From IDS-8 sp035304285 (lineage in GTDB: Bacteria; Pseudomonadota; Gammaproteobacteria; Steroidobacterales; Woeseiaceae), in assembly GCA_035304285.1 (NCBI GenBank), contig DATGQI010000098.1, positions 1-40,398 of the forward strand: a DNA stretch of 40,398 bases. The letters are read 5' to 3'. Shown piece by piece: positions 17,363 through 25,555 of the stretch (within the stretch, counting starts at the first letter, position 1; every line of letters begins with the position of its first letter). A program made the position numbers and the translations under genes. Below the pieces are notes generated by a model. The model ran no database searches and had not been told where the DNA came from. It saw nothing but the letters and a program-made list of their open reading frames with translations.

Positions 17363-20230
17363 ATGGCGAAGCTCGCCCGGGCGGAGGTCGACGCAGTGCT
17401 CAAGCGCGCGCTTGAGCTGCCGTGCAGCGAGCGTGAACAATTCCTCGACCAGACCTGCGGCGATGCAAATCTTCGGCAAACTGTGGAGCGCATGCTGCAG
17501 GAGGCCGAGTCGGACGACAACCTGTTACGGCCCGGCGGTGGCGCCTCCGGTCCCGTCTGGGAAGCATTGGCCCGGGAATTACCACCGACGGCGTTCGATT
17601 TCGAATCCGGCGACCGCATTGGCGCCTGGCGCGTGCTCCGGGTGCTGGGTCGCGGCGGCATGGCCACCGTCTACCTGGCTGAACGTGCCGGTGGGCAGTT
17701 CGAGCAACTGGTCGCCCTCAAGGTCCTGGATGTCTCCCGAAACTTCGATGCCCTGGTCGCTCGCTTCGCGCAGGAGCGGCGGATACTGGCAAGGCTGGAG
17801 CACCCGAATATCGCTCGCATGATCGACGGCGGCGCGACGCGAACAGGTCAGCCCTACGTTGTCATGGAATATGTCGAGGGCGAGCCGATCGACCTTCACT
17901 GCGATCGCTTAAGCCTCGGCTTTGAGGAACGAATAAGGCTGTTTACCCATGTCGCGAACGCTGTGCAATACGCTCACTCGCACCTGATCGTCCATCGCGA
18001 CATCAAGCCGTCCAACATCCTCATCAATGGCAACGGTGAACCAAAACTGCTGGATTTCGGCATAGCGAAGCTGCTCGACCCGGAAAGCTCGGCGCCGGAA
18101 ACGCGCAGCGCTCTGCATCCGATGACACCCGAGTACGCGAGTCCGGAACAGGTGCGGGGCGAGCCGCTGACCACAGCGTCGGACGTCTATCAACTGGGCT
18201 TCCTTCTATATCACCTGTTGACCGGCAGCTCTCCTTACAACGTGGACCGGCGCAACGTCGCCGCCATGGTTCAGGCAATTTGCCAATCGCAGCCGGCGCG
18301 CCCGAGCGGCTCGATCGTGTCGGAGGCGGCCGCCGCGCGCGGCACGACCCCGGAGCGCCTGAGACGGCGTTTATCCGGAGATCTCGACACGATTCTTCTC
18401 ACCACGTTGCGCAAGAACCCGGCGCGGCGTTACCCGTCCGTCATCCAGTTAAATGAGGACCTGCGCCGGCACCTGGCGGGCCTTCCGGTTACCGCGCGGC
18501 CACCGACCCTGAGGTACCGCGGGCTCAAGTTCGTTGCCCGTCACACTGGCGCAGTCGCGGCAAGCGCCGTTCTCGCGCTCGCCATCGTTGGCGGCCTGGC
18601 CGCAACTGCGTGGCAGGCGCGGGCGACGGCCAGGGAGGCAATGCGGGCCGCGGAGGTGCGCGACTTTCTCGTGAGCCTCTTTGAAAGCGTCGACCCGGAT
18701 ACGACGCTCGGCGAAACCGTGACAGCAAAGGAAATTCTCGACCGCGGCGCCACGCGGCTCGACAGCGGGCTTAGCGAGGTCCCGCTGCTACGGGCGGAAA
18801 TGCTCGGTGTGGTAGGGCGCATGTATCTTGAACTCGGCCTTTACAGGGAAGCACGCCCGCTGCTCGAAGAAGCGCTGGCAACGCTACGACTGGCCGGGCG
18901 GCAGAATGAAACGGCGCTGGCACAGGGCGCGCAGGACCTGGCGAGCATCCTTTATGAGCAGGGCGAGTACGAAGCGGCAGAGAAGACTTCTCGCGAAGCA
19001 CTCGCCATACGGCGGCAGCGTCACAGGGAGGAGCCTGACGAATTATCCCGGAGCCTCTTCAACCTTGCGGCGGTGTTGAATGTACAAGGAAAGAAGGAAG
19101 AGGCGGAGCCCTTGTACCTGGAGGGACTGGATATCGTTCGGCGTACCGGGAATGAAGAGCTGCTGGCGTCCCACCTGAGCGATTACGGAGTTTTTCTTTA
19201 TAAATCGACGCGCTTCGAGGAAGCACTGGGAGTCGGTGAGGAGGCGTTGCAACTGCAACGTGCACTGTACGGCTACGACCACACCCTGATCGCGTCCAGC
19301 CTCCTGAACCTGAGTGCCTCGCATGTCGAGCTTGGTGCTTACGATGAGGCGGAAGGATTGCTGCAGGAGAGCTTGAGCCTGCGCAGGAAACTCCTTGGAG
19401 AGCAACATCCACACGTTGCGACGGCGCTGAACAACCTGGGTCACCTGCTGCAGAAAGCGGGGAGGCTTACCGAAGCGGAAGAGGCGCACCTGCAGTCGCT
19501 GGCGATCCGCCGCGAGGTGCTCGGCGAGAATCATCCGGACGTCGCTAATACCCTGAACTCGCTCGGCGTGGTTCAGTATTTCAACGCTCGCTACGAGGAA
19601 GCCGCCCAGACCTTCGAGAAGGTACTGCCGATCTGGCGCAGCAGCCTCGGCCCGTCGCACCCGAACGTACTGTCTTCCCTCAACAACCTCGGCGCGTCCA
19701 GGCGCGAAGCAGGCAACCTGGCAGGTGCCGAGGACGTGCTGCGGGAGACGCTTGCGTTACGCATCGAGGTATTCGGCGAACCGCACCAGACTGTCGCACA
19801 AAGCTTTAACAACCTGGCGCTTGTGCTCGCCAAGCAGGGCAAGGATGCTGAAGCGGAAAAGCTGATTCGTGATGCAGTACTCATGTGGCGGCAGACCATG
19901 GGTGACGAACACCCGGACGTGGGCGATGGCCTGCAGTCTCTCGGGCGCTTCCTGCTGGATCACGGCCGCTGCGCCGAAGCCGAGCCGGTTCTCCGCGAGA
20001 GCCTGTCGATTCGCCAGCGCACCCTTGATCCGGGAGCGCCGCTCCTGGCGAGTGTTCAGCTTTACCTGGGCGAATGCCTGACGATGCTCGAGCGGGCCGA
20101 AGAAGCAGAACCCATGCTGGCAGAAAGCCTGGCGGTCCTGGTCCGCCAGTGGGGTGCGGATTCAGACCTCGCCCGGCGTGGGGAACGGGTGCTTGGGAAC
20201 GCGCGAAGCGCCCTTGCAAGCGCGAAATAG
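17363..20230 (+). CDS. membrane-anchored Ser/Thr kinase with C-terminal TPR sensor
   Basis: A 955-residue kinase. A helical N-terminal segment with LPCSEREQFLDQTCGD (residues about 14–30), typical of this family, precedes the kinase domain (about 86–355): LGRGGMATVYLAE, Lys120 in VALKVL, HRDIKPSN (His211–Asp213), DFGIAKLL from Asp231 and TPEYASPEQ. One transmembrane helix lies at about 394–416 (GAVAASAVLALAIVGGLAA). Ten or more TPR/kinesin-light-chain-like repeats follow, each with HPxVAxxLNNLGxL and AEExxLxxLxIRR patterns. The kinase should be cytoplasmic and the TPRs periplasmic. Start ATG 17363 has AGCGGAGG six bases upstream; an in-frame start at 17171 would overlap the sigma gene and was rejected. 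It is the likely activator of the adjacent sigma factor. Confidence 0.93.
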   Translation: MAKLARAEVDAVLKRALELPCSEREQFLDQTCGDANLRQTVERMLQEAESDDNLLRPGGGASGPVWEALARELPPTAFDFESGDRIGAWRVLRVLGRGGMATVYLAERAGGQFEQLVALKVLDVSRNFDALVARFAQERRILARLEHPNIARMIDGGATRTGQPYVVMEYVEGEPIDLHCDRLSLGFEERIRLFTHVANAVQYAHSHLIVHRDIKPSNILINGNGEPKLLDFGIAKLLDPESSAPETRSALHPMTPEYASPEQVRGEPLTTASDVYQLGFLLYHLLTGSSPYNVDRRNVAAMVQAICQSQPARPSGSIVSEAAAARGTTPERLRRRLSGDLDTILLTTLRKNPARRYPSVIQLNEDLRRHLAGLPVTARPPTLRYRGLKFVARHTGAVAASAVLALAIVGGLAATAWQARATAREAMRAAEVRDFLVSLFESVDPDTTLGETVTAKEILDRGATRLDSGLSEVPLLRAEMLGVVGRMYLELGLYREARPLLEEALATLRLAGRQNETALAQGAQDLASILYEQGEYEAAEKTSREALAIRRQRHREEPDELSRSLFNLAAVLNVQGKKEEAEPLYLEGLDIVRRTGNEELLASHLSDYGVFLYKSTRFEEALGVGEEALQLQRALYGYDHTLIASSLLNLSASHVELGAYDEAEGLLQESLSLRRKLLGEQHPHVATALNNLGHLLQKAGRLTEAEEAHLQSLAIRREVLGENHPDVANTLNSLGVVQYFNARYEEAAQTFEKVLPIWRSSLGPSHPNVLSSLNNLGASRREAGNLAGAEDVLRETLALRIEVFGEPHQTVAQSFNNLALVLAKQGKDAEAEKLIRDAVLMWRQTMGDEHPDVGDGLQSLGRFLLDHGRCAEAEPVLRESLSIRQRTLDPGAPLLASVQLYLGECLTMLERAEEAEPMLAESLAVLVRQWGADSDLARRGERVLGNARSALASAK

Positions 20231-20243
20231 ATCGACGACCGGC

Positions 20244-20483
20244 TCAGGTATCCTCGGCGCTGAATTCCTCCAGCACTTCCTCACCACCGGCACTTTTCAG
20301 CAGCACCTCGACCCGTTGTTCCGCGTCCTTGAGCGCCGACTGGCATTGCCGGGTCAGCTTGATGCCTTCCTCGAACTTCTTCATGGCGGTTTCCAGCGGC
20401 AGGTCGCCGCTTTCCAGCTCATCGACGAGCGTTTCAAGCTGCTCGAGCGACTTTTCGAGGTTCAGGGGCGTCTCGCCGGACAT
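20244..20483 (-). CDS. xseB: exodeoxyribonuclease VII small subunit
   Basis: XseB binds XseA to form exonuclease VII, which degrades single-stranded DNA. The 79-residue protein has the compact family motif LEKSLEQLETLVDELESGDL followed by PLETAMKKFEEGIKL, then an acidic tail. It lies between convergent kinase and divergent rubrerythrin genes and stands alone: the usual downstream ispA and dxs genes are absent here, and xseA is not in the window. The stop is 13 bases from the stop of the kinase gene. Confidence 0.95.
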   Translation of the reverse strand: MSGETPLNLEKSLEQLETLVDELESGDLPLETAMKKFEEGIKLTRQCQSALKDAEQRVEVLLKSAGGEEVLEEFSAEDT

Positions 20484-20543
20484 GGGATCTTTTGTGCTTC
20501 CTGCAGGAAATTCGCGGGTACGCTACATGGACCGGGATCAGGG

Positions 20544-20557
20544 GTCAACGCGTTGAC
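20544..20557. promoter_or_regulatory. 14-bp perfect palindrome overlapping the rubrerythrin -35
   Basis: GTCAACGCGTTGAC is a perfect palindrome that contains the first five bases of the -35 hexamer. It is nested in a wider pair GGGGTCA (20541–20547) and TGACCCC (20563–20569). It lies between divergent xseB and rubrerythrin, so a bound factor could affect either. Confidence 0.5.
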
Positions 20558-20581
20558 ATCAGTGACCCCCGGGCTTAGAGT
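20553..20581 (+). promoter_or_regulatory. sigma-70 promoter of the rubrerythrin cluster
   Basis: A perfect -35 TTGACA (20553–20558) and a -10 TAGAGT (20576–20581, four of six) are separated by the ideal 17 bases. Transcription would begin near 20588–20590, about 50 bases before the rubrerythrin ATG. Confidence 0.65.
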
Positions 20582-20591
20582 CACTGGCTCA

Positions 20592-20606
20592 TTAGACTTA
20601 GTCTAA
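20592..20606. promoter_or_regulatory. Fur-family-like 7-1-7 operator at the rubrerythrin start site
   Basis: TTAGACT-T-AGTCTAA is a perfect 7-1-7 inverted repeat located just downstream of the predicted transcription start, where a bound repressor would block initiation. Size and spacing resemble PerR, Irr and other Fur-family boxes; the inner GACT…AGTC also recalls IscR type-1 sites. Which factor binds is not determined by the sequence. Confidence 0.6.
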
Positions 20607-20637
20607 AGTTCTAACCCGACGCTTGTGAGGAGTGATC

Positions 20638-21057
20638 ATGTCATTGAAGGGCAGCAAAACCGAGACCAACCTGAAAGACGCTTTTGCCGGCGAGTCGCAG
20701 GCAAACCGTCGCTACCTTTACTTTGCTGCGAAAGCGGATGTCGAGGGCTATAACGACGTAGCCGCGGTATTCCGTTCAACGGCAGAGGGCGAAACCGGGC
20801 ACGCGCATGGACATCTCGAGTATCTCGAGGAAGTGGGCGACCCGGCTACGGGCCTGCCGATCGGCGCTACCGCGGCGAACCTCGCAGCCGCTATCGCCGG
20901 CGAAACGCACGAGTACACCGATATGTATCCAGGCATGGCCAAGACCGCGCGTGACGAGAACTTCGACGAAATCGCCGACTGGTTCGAGACGCTGGCCAAG
21001 GCCGAGCGTTCGCACGCCAATCGTTTCCAGAAAGCCCTGGACACGCTGGACACCTAA
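20638..21057 (+). CDS. short rubrerythrin (diiron ferritin-like domain only)
   Basis: Rubrerythrins reduce hydrogen peroxide at a diiron site in the cytosol. This 139-residue form has only the four-helix domain. Metal ligands are visible: Glu19, Glu52-x-x-His55, Glu89 (with Glu92 nearby) and Glu123-x-x-His126. The C-terminal rubredoxin domain of classical rubrerythrin is absent, so an outside electron donor is needed; the Fe-S oxidoreductase next door is an obvious candidate (inference). ATG 20638 follows AGGAG with six bases spacing; GTG 20632 was not chosen. The gene is preceded by a strong promoter with palindromic operators and followed by a 13-bp hairpin before the next gene. Confidence 0.93.
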   Translation: MSLKGSKTETNLKDAFAGESQANRRYLYFAAKADVEGYNDVAAVFRSTAEGETGHAHGHLEYLEEVGDPATGLPIGATAANLAAAIAGETHEYTDMYPGMAKTARDENFDEIADWFETLAKAERSHANRFQKALDTLDT

Positions 21058-21064
21058 ATCGCAG

Positions 21065-21097
21065 GAGGACCGGCAGCGCTAAAGGCTGCCGGTCCTC
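21065..21097 (+). other. intercistronic hairpin between rubrerythrin and Fe-S oxidoreductase genes
   Basis: A perfect 13-bp stem (21065–21077 with 21085–21097; core GGACCGGCAGC) and a 7-base loop lie eight bases after the rubrerythrin stop and end ten bases before the next ATG. It is followed only by GAGTTTCC, so it lacks the T tract of a strong terminator. It could partly terminate, protect the rubrerythrin mRNA, or limit translation of the next gene, which has no clear Shine–Dalgarno. Confidence 0.75.
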
Positions 21098-21106
21098 GAG
21101 TTTCCG

Positions 21107-22450
21107 ATGCGAGATCCAAAAGATAATCGCGAGGGCAGCCTCGACGCCCCGACGCGGCACAATGTTGCCTGGCAGACCGAGGAGTACTACGACGAGCCCT
21201 CGCTGATGCAGGAACTCGAGCGGGTGTTCGACATCTGCCACGGCTGCCGCCGCTGCTTCAACCTGTGCAACGCCTTCCCGACACTCTTCGACGCCATAGA
21301 CGAGTCCGAGACGATGGAACTCGATTCGGTGCCGAAGGAAGTGTACTGGGACGTGGTCGACAACTGTTACCAGTGCGACATGTGCTACATGACCAAGTGT
21401 CCCTACGTCCCGCCGCATCCCTGGAACGTCGATTTCCCTCACCTGATGCTGCGCGCCAGTGCGGTGAAGTTCAAAAAGGACTCCTATAGCTGGCGCGACC
21501 GGATGCTCACGTCGACCGACACCGTCGGACGCTTCGCCGGCATCCCGATCGTGGTCCAGGCCGTCAATGCCGGCAACCGCAGCAAGACCAGCCGCAAGCT
21601 TCTCGAGAAGACACTCGGCGTTCATCGTGACGCCCCGGTGCCGGTCTACCACGGCAACACGGCACGCAAGAGGCTGAAGAAGCACCGCAGCGAAACGGGC
21701 GAGCGGGCGGAGCCCACCACGTTTACACGCGGCAGGGTGGTCCTGTTCACGACCTGTTACGGGAACCGTAACCTGCCGTCGCTCCCTGAAGATCTCGCAG
21801 CCGTCTTCGAACACAACGGCATTCCGGTCGCACTTGCCGAAAAGGAAATCTGCTGTGGCATGCCCAAGCTCGAGCTGGGCGATTTCGAAGCCATCGCGGC
21901 CATGAAGGGGACGAACATCCCGGTACTTGCGTCGTGGGTCGATCGCGGCTGGGACATCGTGACCCCGATACCTTCCTGCACACTGATGTTCAAGCGGGAA
22001 CTGCCGCTCATGTTTCCGGACGATGTTGACATCGCCAGGGTTAGCAAAGCGACGTTCGATCCATTCGAATACCTGATGTTGCGGCACAGGGACGGCAAGC
22101 TTCGTACGGACTTCAAGGAGTCCCTCGGCAAGGTTTCGTACCAGGTGCCCTGTCACTTGCGCGTCCAGAACATCGGCCTCAAGACTCGCGAGGCGCTGAT
22201 GCTGGTTCCGGATACTGAAATAGAAGCCATCGAACGCTGCTCTGGGCACGATGGAAGCTATGCCGTAAAAAAGGAGTTCTACGAAATTGCGCGGAAAATC
22301 GCACGGCCGGTGGTCAACAAGGTCAACAAGGGAGACGCGGACCATTTTGTAAGCGACTGCCCGATGGCCGCGGAGCAGATCGCCCAGGGCCTGGACAAGC
22401 TCGGGCCGGAACACCCGATGGGGCTCCTGCGCCGCGCCTATGGCATCTGA
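21107..22450 (+). CDS. GlpC/HdrD-like Fe-S oxidoreductase with CCG domains
   Basis: A 447-residue soluble protein. The N-terminal part has two [4Fe-4S] motifs: Cys44, 47, 50, 54 (CHGCRRCFNLC) and Cys87, 90, 93, 98 (CYQCDMCYMTKCP). The C-terminal half resembles the CCG domains of heterodisulfide reductase and GlpC: FTTCYGNRN, ICCGMPKLELGD, then VPCHLRVQNIG and RCSGHDG, where the second CCG is reduced to CSG. It probably carries electrons between a donor and an unknown acceptor. Proteins of this type are recurrent neighbours of rubrerythrin and DUF3501 genes, suggesting a shared role in peroxide or iron stress; this is inferred from context. The stop is 19 bases before the DUF3501 gene. Confidence 0.88.
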   Translation: MRDPKDNREGSLDAPTRHNVAWQTEEYYDEPSLMQELERVFDICHGCRRCFNLCNAFPTLFDAIDESETMELDSVPKEVYWDVVDNCYQCDMCYMTKCPYVPPHPWNVDFPHLMLRASAVKFKKDSYSWRDRMLTSTDTVGRFAGIPIVVQAVNAGNRSKTSRKLLEKTLGVHRDAPVPVYHGNTARKRLKKHRSETGERAEPTTFTRGRVVLFTTCYGNRNLPSLPEDLAAVFEHNGIPVALAEKEICCGMPKLELGDFEAIAAMKGTNIPVLASWVDRGWDIVTPIPSCTLMFKRELPLMFPDDVDIARVSKATFDPFEYLMLRHRDGKLRTDFKESLGKVSYQVPCHLRVQNIGLKTREALMLVPDTEIEAIERCSGHDGSYAVKKEFYEIARKIARPVVNKVNKGDADHFVSDCPMAAEQIAQGLDKLGPEHPMGLLRRAYGI

Positions 22451-22469
22451 TCAATGAAGGTTTGAATCC

Positions 22470-23054
22470 ATGGACAAGCTGACACGCGAGACACTCTTCA
22501 GCCTGGAGAAGTACGCGGAGGTGCGGAATGACTTTCGCGCCGAGGTGATGGCGCACAAGCGCAGCCGGCGGCTGGCGCTCGGCACCAACGCGACGCTGTA
22601 TTTCGAAGACCGGCTGACGATGCAGTACCAGGTGCAGGAAATGCTGCGTATCGAGCGGATATTCGAAGCGGCGGGTATCGCCGAGGAACTGGACGCCTAT
22701 AACCCGCTGATCCCCGATGGCAACAACTGGAAGGCCACGTTCATGGTGGAGTTCCCCGACGTCGCCGAACGGCGGGAGATGCTGCAGAAGCTCGTCGGCA
22801 TCGAAGACCACGTGTGGATGCAGGTCGATGAGTTCGAAAAGATCAGGCCGATCGCGGACCAGGACCTGGAGCGGGACACCGAGGACAAGACTTCCGCGGT
22901 ACATTTCCTCCAATTCGATCTGCCGCCGGAACAGATCGATGCGCTGAAGAACGGCGCTTCTCTCGCCGCCGGGATCGATCACGCGGCATACCAGGTTGAA
23001 GTTCGCCCGGTTCCGGACAACGTGCGCACATCGCTGCTGAAAGACCTGGATTAG
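22470..23054 (+). CDS. DUF3501 family protein
   Basis: A 194-residue protein matching the DUF3501 family, with the typical opening LTRETLFSLEKYAEVRNDFR and the central MQYQVQEMLRIERIFEAAGI. Later parts include DGNNWKATFMVEFPD and an H-x-D-x-AYQVEV tail (GIDHAAYQVEV). No Cys cluster, signal peptide or membrane helix is visible; its biochemical role is unknown. It follows the Fe-S oxidoreductase gene by 19 bases (AATGAAGG upstream as ribosome site) and seems to be the last gene of the rubrerythrin cluster; a repeat-filled gap begins right after its stop. Confidence 0.88.
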   Translation: MDKLTRETLFSLEKYAEVRNDFRAEVMAHKRSRRLALGTNATLYFEDRLTMQYQVQEMLRIERIFEAAGIAEELDAYNPLIPDGNNWKATFMVEFPDVAERREMLQKLVGIEDHVWMQVDEFEKIRPIADQDLERDTEDKTSAVHFLQFDLPPEQIDALKNGASLAAGIDHAAYQVEVRPVPDNVRTSLLKDLD

Positions 23055-23055
23055 C

Positions 23056-23250
23056 GGCTCCTACAACGCTCGATTAAGCTTGCCGCGACTTCGGAAGAGA
23101 CCGCTGCAGAAGCCCGCCCCGCGGGCGACACTCGTTTCGACTCGCGCTAACGATGGTCGCCCGTGAGACGGGCTCCTACAGCGCTCGATTCACAGGTTGC
23201 CGCGACTTCGGAAGAGACCGCTGTAGGAGCCCGCCCCGCGGGCGACACTC
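23056..23250. repeat. REP-like cluster with 115-bp tandem duplication (DUF3501–parE gap)
   Basis: Nearly all of the 299-base gap upstream of parE is repeat. A block of about 78–80 bases occurs twice, at 23056–23133 and 23171–23250, starting GGCTCCTACA and ending GGGCGACACTC, with a few substitutions and a 2-base indel. Between them lies an inverted unit (23155–23180) identical to the reverse complement of 1303–1328. Only about 100 bases (23251–23353) remain for the parE promoter and leader; I see no convincing hexamers there. Confidence 0.85.
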
Positions 23251-23353
23251 CAGCGTAAAAACTAAAAAGTCATCCATAAATTCCATCACCCCCGCGCTTT
23301 CTCGATCCTGCTAGAATCGCCCGCGTGAATTTCGCTTGTGGCGCTAAATCCCG

Positions 23354-25237
23354 ATGAGTAGACGATACGACGCGGCCGATATCGAGGTCCTGAGCGGTCT
23401 CGAGCCCGTGCGCCGGCGGCCCGGCATGTACACGGACACGACGCGGCCGAATCACCTTGCGCACGAGGTCGTCGATAACAGCGTCGATGAAGCTCTCGCC
23501 GGGTACTGCAAGAAAATCGAAGTGACGCTGCATGAAGACGGTTCCGTAGAGGTGAGCGACGATGGCCGCGGCATGCCGGTCGACATTCACCCGAAGGAAA
23601 AAATTCCCGGCGTCGAACTGATCCTCACCCGCCTGCACGCTGGCGGCAAGTTCAACAACGAGAACTACCAGTTTTCCGGAGGCTTGCACGGCGTCGGCGT
23701 GTCCGTTGTCAATGCGCTGTCGAAAAACCTCGAGGTATGGATCCGTCGCGGCGGCAAGGAACACAACATGAGCTTCGCCGGCGGCAACAAGCGCGGCAAG
23801 CTCGAGGTCGTCGGCACCGTCGGGAAACAGAATACCGGCACCACGATCCGCTTCTGGCCGGATCCCAGGTATTTCGACTCGGCGAAGGTTTCGGTCTCGC
23901 GCCTGAAGCACGCATTGCGGGCCAAAGCGGTGCTGTGCCCGGGATTGCTGGTCAGACTAAAGGTCGAAAAACCCAGGGAAGAGGTGGAGTGGCAGTACAC
24001 CGGCGGGCTGGAGGAATACCTGCTGGAGGCGATTGGCAACGTCGAGCACCTGCCGGCGGACCCTTTCTCCGGCAGCCTTTCCGGCAAGCATGAAGGGGTC
24101 GAATGGGCCCTCGTCTGGACGGCCGAGGCAGGCCAGGTCGGCGAAAGCTACGTCAACCTGATTCCGACGCCGCAGGATGGCACGCACGTAAACGGCATGC
24201 GCACCGGACTGACAACGGCGCTGCGCGAATACTGCGAATTCCGCAACCTGTTGCCGCGCGGCGTGCAGCTTTCACCCGAAGACGTCTGGGACGGCCTCAA
24301 TTTCGTCCTCAGCGCCAAACTCGAGAACCCGCAGTTCTCCGGGCAGACGAAGGAAAGGCTTTCCTCGCGCGAATCGGCCGCCTTCGTCGGCGGCGTCATC
24401 AAGGACAGCTTCTCTCTCTGGCTCAACCAGCACCCGGAGACGGGCGACCAGATCGCGGAACTCGCAATCTCCAAGGCGCAGTCGCGGCTGAAGGCTGCGA
24501 AGAAGGTCGTGCGGAAGAAGATCGTCTCGGGCCCCGCGCTTCCCGGCAAACTCGCAGATTGCCGCTCCCAGGAACCTGAGCTGTGCGAGATCTTCCTCGT
24601 AGAGGGCGACTCGGCAGGCGGCTCCGCCAAGCAGGCCCGCGACCGCAACACCCAGGCTATCCTGCCGCTTCGCGGAAAGATCCTGAACACCTGGGAAGTC
24701 GACACCGGCGAGATCCTCGCCTCGCAGGAAGTGCACGATATCAGCGTCGCACTCGGCGTGGACCCCGCCAGCAACGACATCGACGGCCTGCGCTATCACA
24801 AGATATGCATCCTCGCCGATGCCGACTCCGACGGCGCACACATCGCAACGCTGCTGTGCGCGCTGTTCCTTCGCCACTTTCGCAACCTCGTCATCGCCGG
24901 CCACGTGTACATAGCGATGCCGCCGCTTTTTCGCATCGACGTAGGCAAGGAAGTCTTCTACGCGCTCGACCGCGACGAACGGAAGGGTATCCTCGACCGG
25001 ATCGAGGCGGAAAAGATTCGCGGCAAAGTCAGCGTCACCCGCTTCAAGGGACTCGGCGAGATGAGCCCGCAGCAGCTTCGCGAAACGACGATGCACCGCG
25101 ACACGCGCCGCCTCGTCCGGCTCACGATCGACGCAAAAGACAACACCGACCAGCTCATGGACATGCTGCTGGCCAAGAAGCGCGCTCCCGACAGGCGCAA
25201 CTGGCTGGAGACGAAGGGGAATCTTGCGGAAGTGTAG
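23354..25237 (+). CDS. parE: DNA topoisomerase IV subunit B
   Basis: ParE is the ATPase subunit of topoisomerase IV, which decatenates daughter chromosomes. The 627-residue length and the sequence fit ParE (E. coli 630) rather than GyrB (about 800). The GHKL ATPase region shows EVVDNSVDEALAG and DDGRGMPVDIHP, with GGLHGVGVSVVNAL; the TOPRIM segment shows VEGDSAGGSAKQARDR and ILADADSDGAH, then RFKGLGEMSPQQL. ATG 23354 opens MSRRYDAADIEVLSGLEPVRR. It precedes parC on the same strand, separated by a 318-base gap with a long palindrome. Confidence 0.97.
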   Translation: MSRRYDAADIEVLSGLEPVRRRPGMYTDTTRPNHLAHEVVDNSVDEALAGYCKKIEVTLHEDGSVEVSDDGRGMPVDIHPKEKIPGVELILTRLHAGGKFNNENYQFSGGLHGVGVSVVNALSKNLEVWIRRGGKEHNMSFAGGNKRGKLEVVGTVGKQNTGTTIRFWPDPRYFDSAKVSVSRLKHALRAKAVLCPGLLVRLKVEKPREEVEWQYTGGLEEYLLEAIGNVEHLPADPFSGSLSGKHEGVEWALVWTAEAGQVGESYVNLIPTPQDGTHVNGMRTGLTTALREYCEFRNLLPRGVQLSPEDVWDGLNFVLSAKLENPQFSGQTKERLSSRESAAFVGGVIKDSFSLWLNQHPETGDQIAELAISKAQSRLKAAKKVVRKKIVSGPALPGKLADCRSQEPELCEIFLVEGDSAGGSAKQARDRNTQAILPLRGKILNTWEVDTGEILASQEVHDISVALGVDPASNDIDGLRYHKICILADADSDGAHIATLLCALFLRHFRNLVIAGHVYIAMPPLFRIDVGKEVFYALDRDERKGILDRIEAEKIRGKVSVTRFKGLGEMSPQQLRETTMHRDTRRLVRLTIDAKDNTDQLMDMLLAKKRAPDRRNWLETKGNLAEV

Positions 25238-25263
25238 ATCGTAGGGCCCGCGGCCAGCGGCGG

Positions 25264-25479
25264 GCGACAGGTGACAGCACGCGCGGCGCATGAACGCGAT
25301 ACGTTTCGGCGGAGTCTCGGCTGGGGGGAGGGCTTGTCAGGACTGTCGCCAACAGGGATGTTGGCGCAGAGCCCCCATGGATGGGTTTACGGCGTTCCTG
25401 ACAAGCCCTCCCCCCAGCCGAGGCTCCGCTGACCACCGCCTCAAACCGTTCATGCGCCGTGCGTGCTGTCACCTGTCGC
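25264..25479. repeat. 216-bp near-perfect palindromic element, copy B (parE–parC gap)
   Basis: Outer arms 25264–25296 and 25447–25479 match at 32 of 33 positions; core arms 25309–25342 and 25396–25429 match at 33 of 34. The centre 25343–25395 is the reverse complement of the centre of the glyA–nrdR copy with three changes. Relative to that copy, an inner stem pair changes A:T to C:G and a core-arm pair changes C:G to T:A, each with both partners altered. The element begins 26 bases after the parE stop and ends 76 bases before parC. I see no gene in this 318-base gap. Confidence 0.92.
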
Positions 25480-25555
25480 GACCACCGACGATACTAATAG
25501 CGCACACTGCATGCAGACACTCGTGGGCATACGCACAGAATTGACAGGAACAGGA

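Noticed and set aside
20891..22414. 507-codon open frame on the minus strand
   Set aside because: It lies opposite the well-supported rubrerythrin and Fe-S oxidoreductase genes; GC-rich third positions create long antisense frames, and it has no recognisable motif.
23056..23250. Possible CRISPR array
   Set aside because: Only two direct copies of about 80 bases plus an inverted unit; no regular short repeats with unique spacers and no cas genes.
25264..25479. Insertion sequence remnant
   Set aside because: No transposase fragment and no clear target duplication; symmetry spans almost the entire element, which fits a palindromic repeat better.
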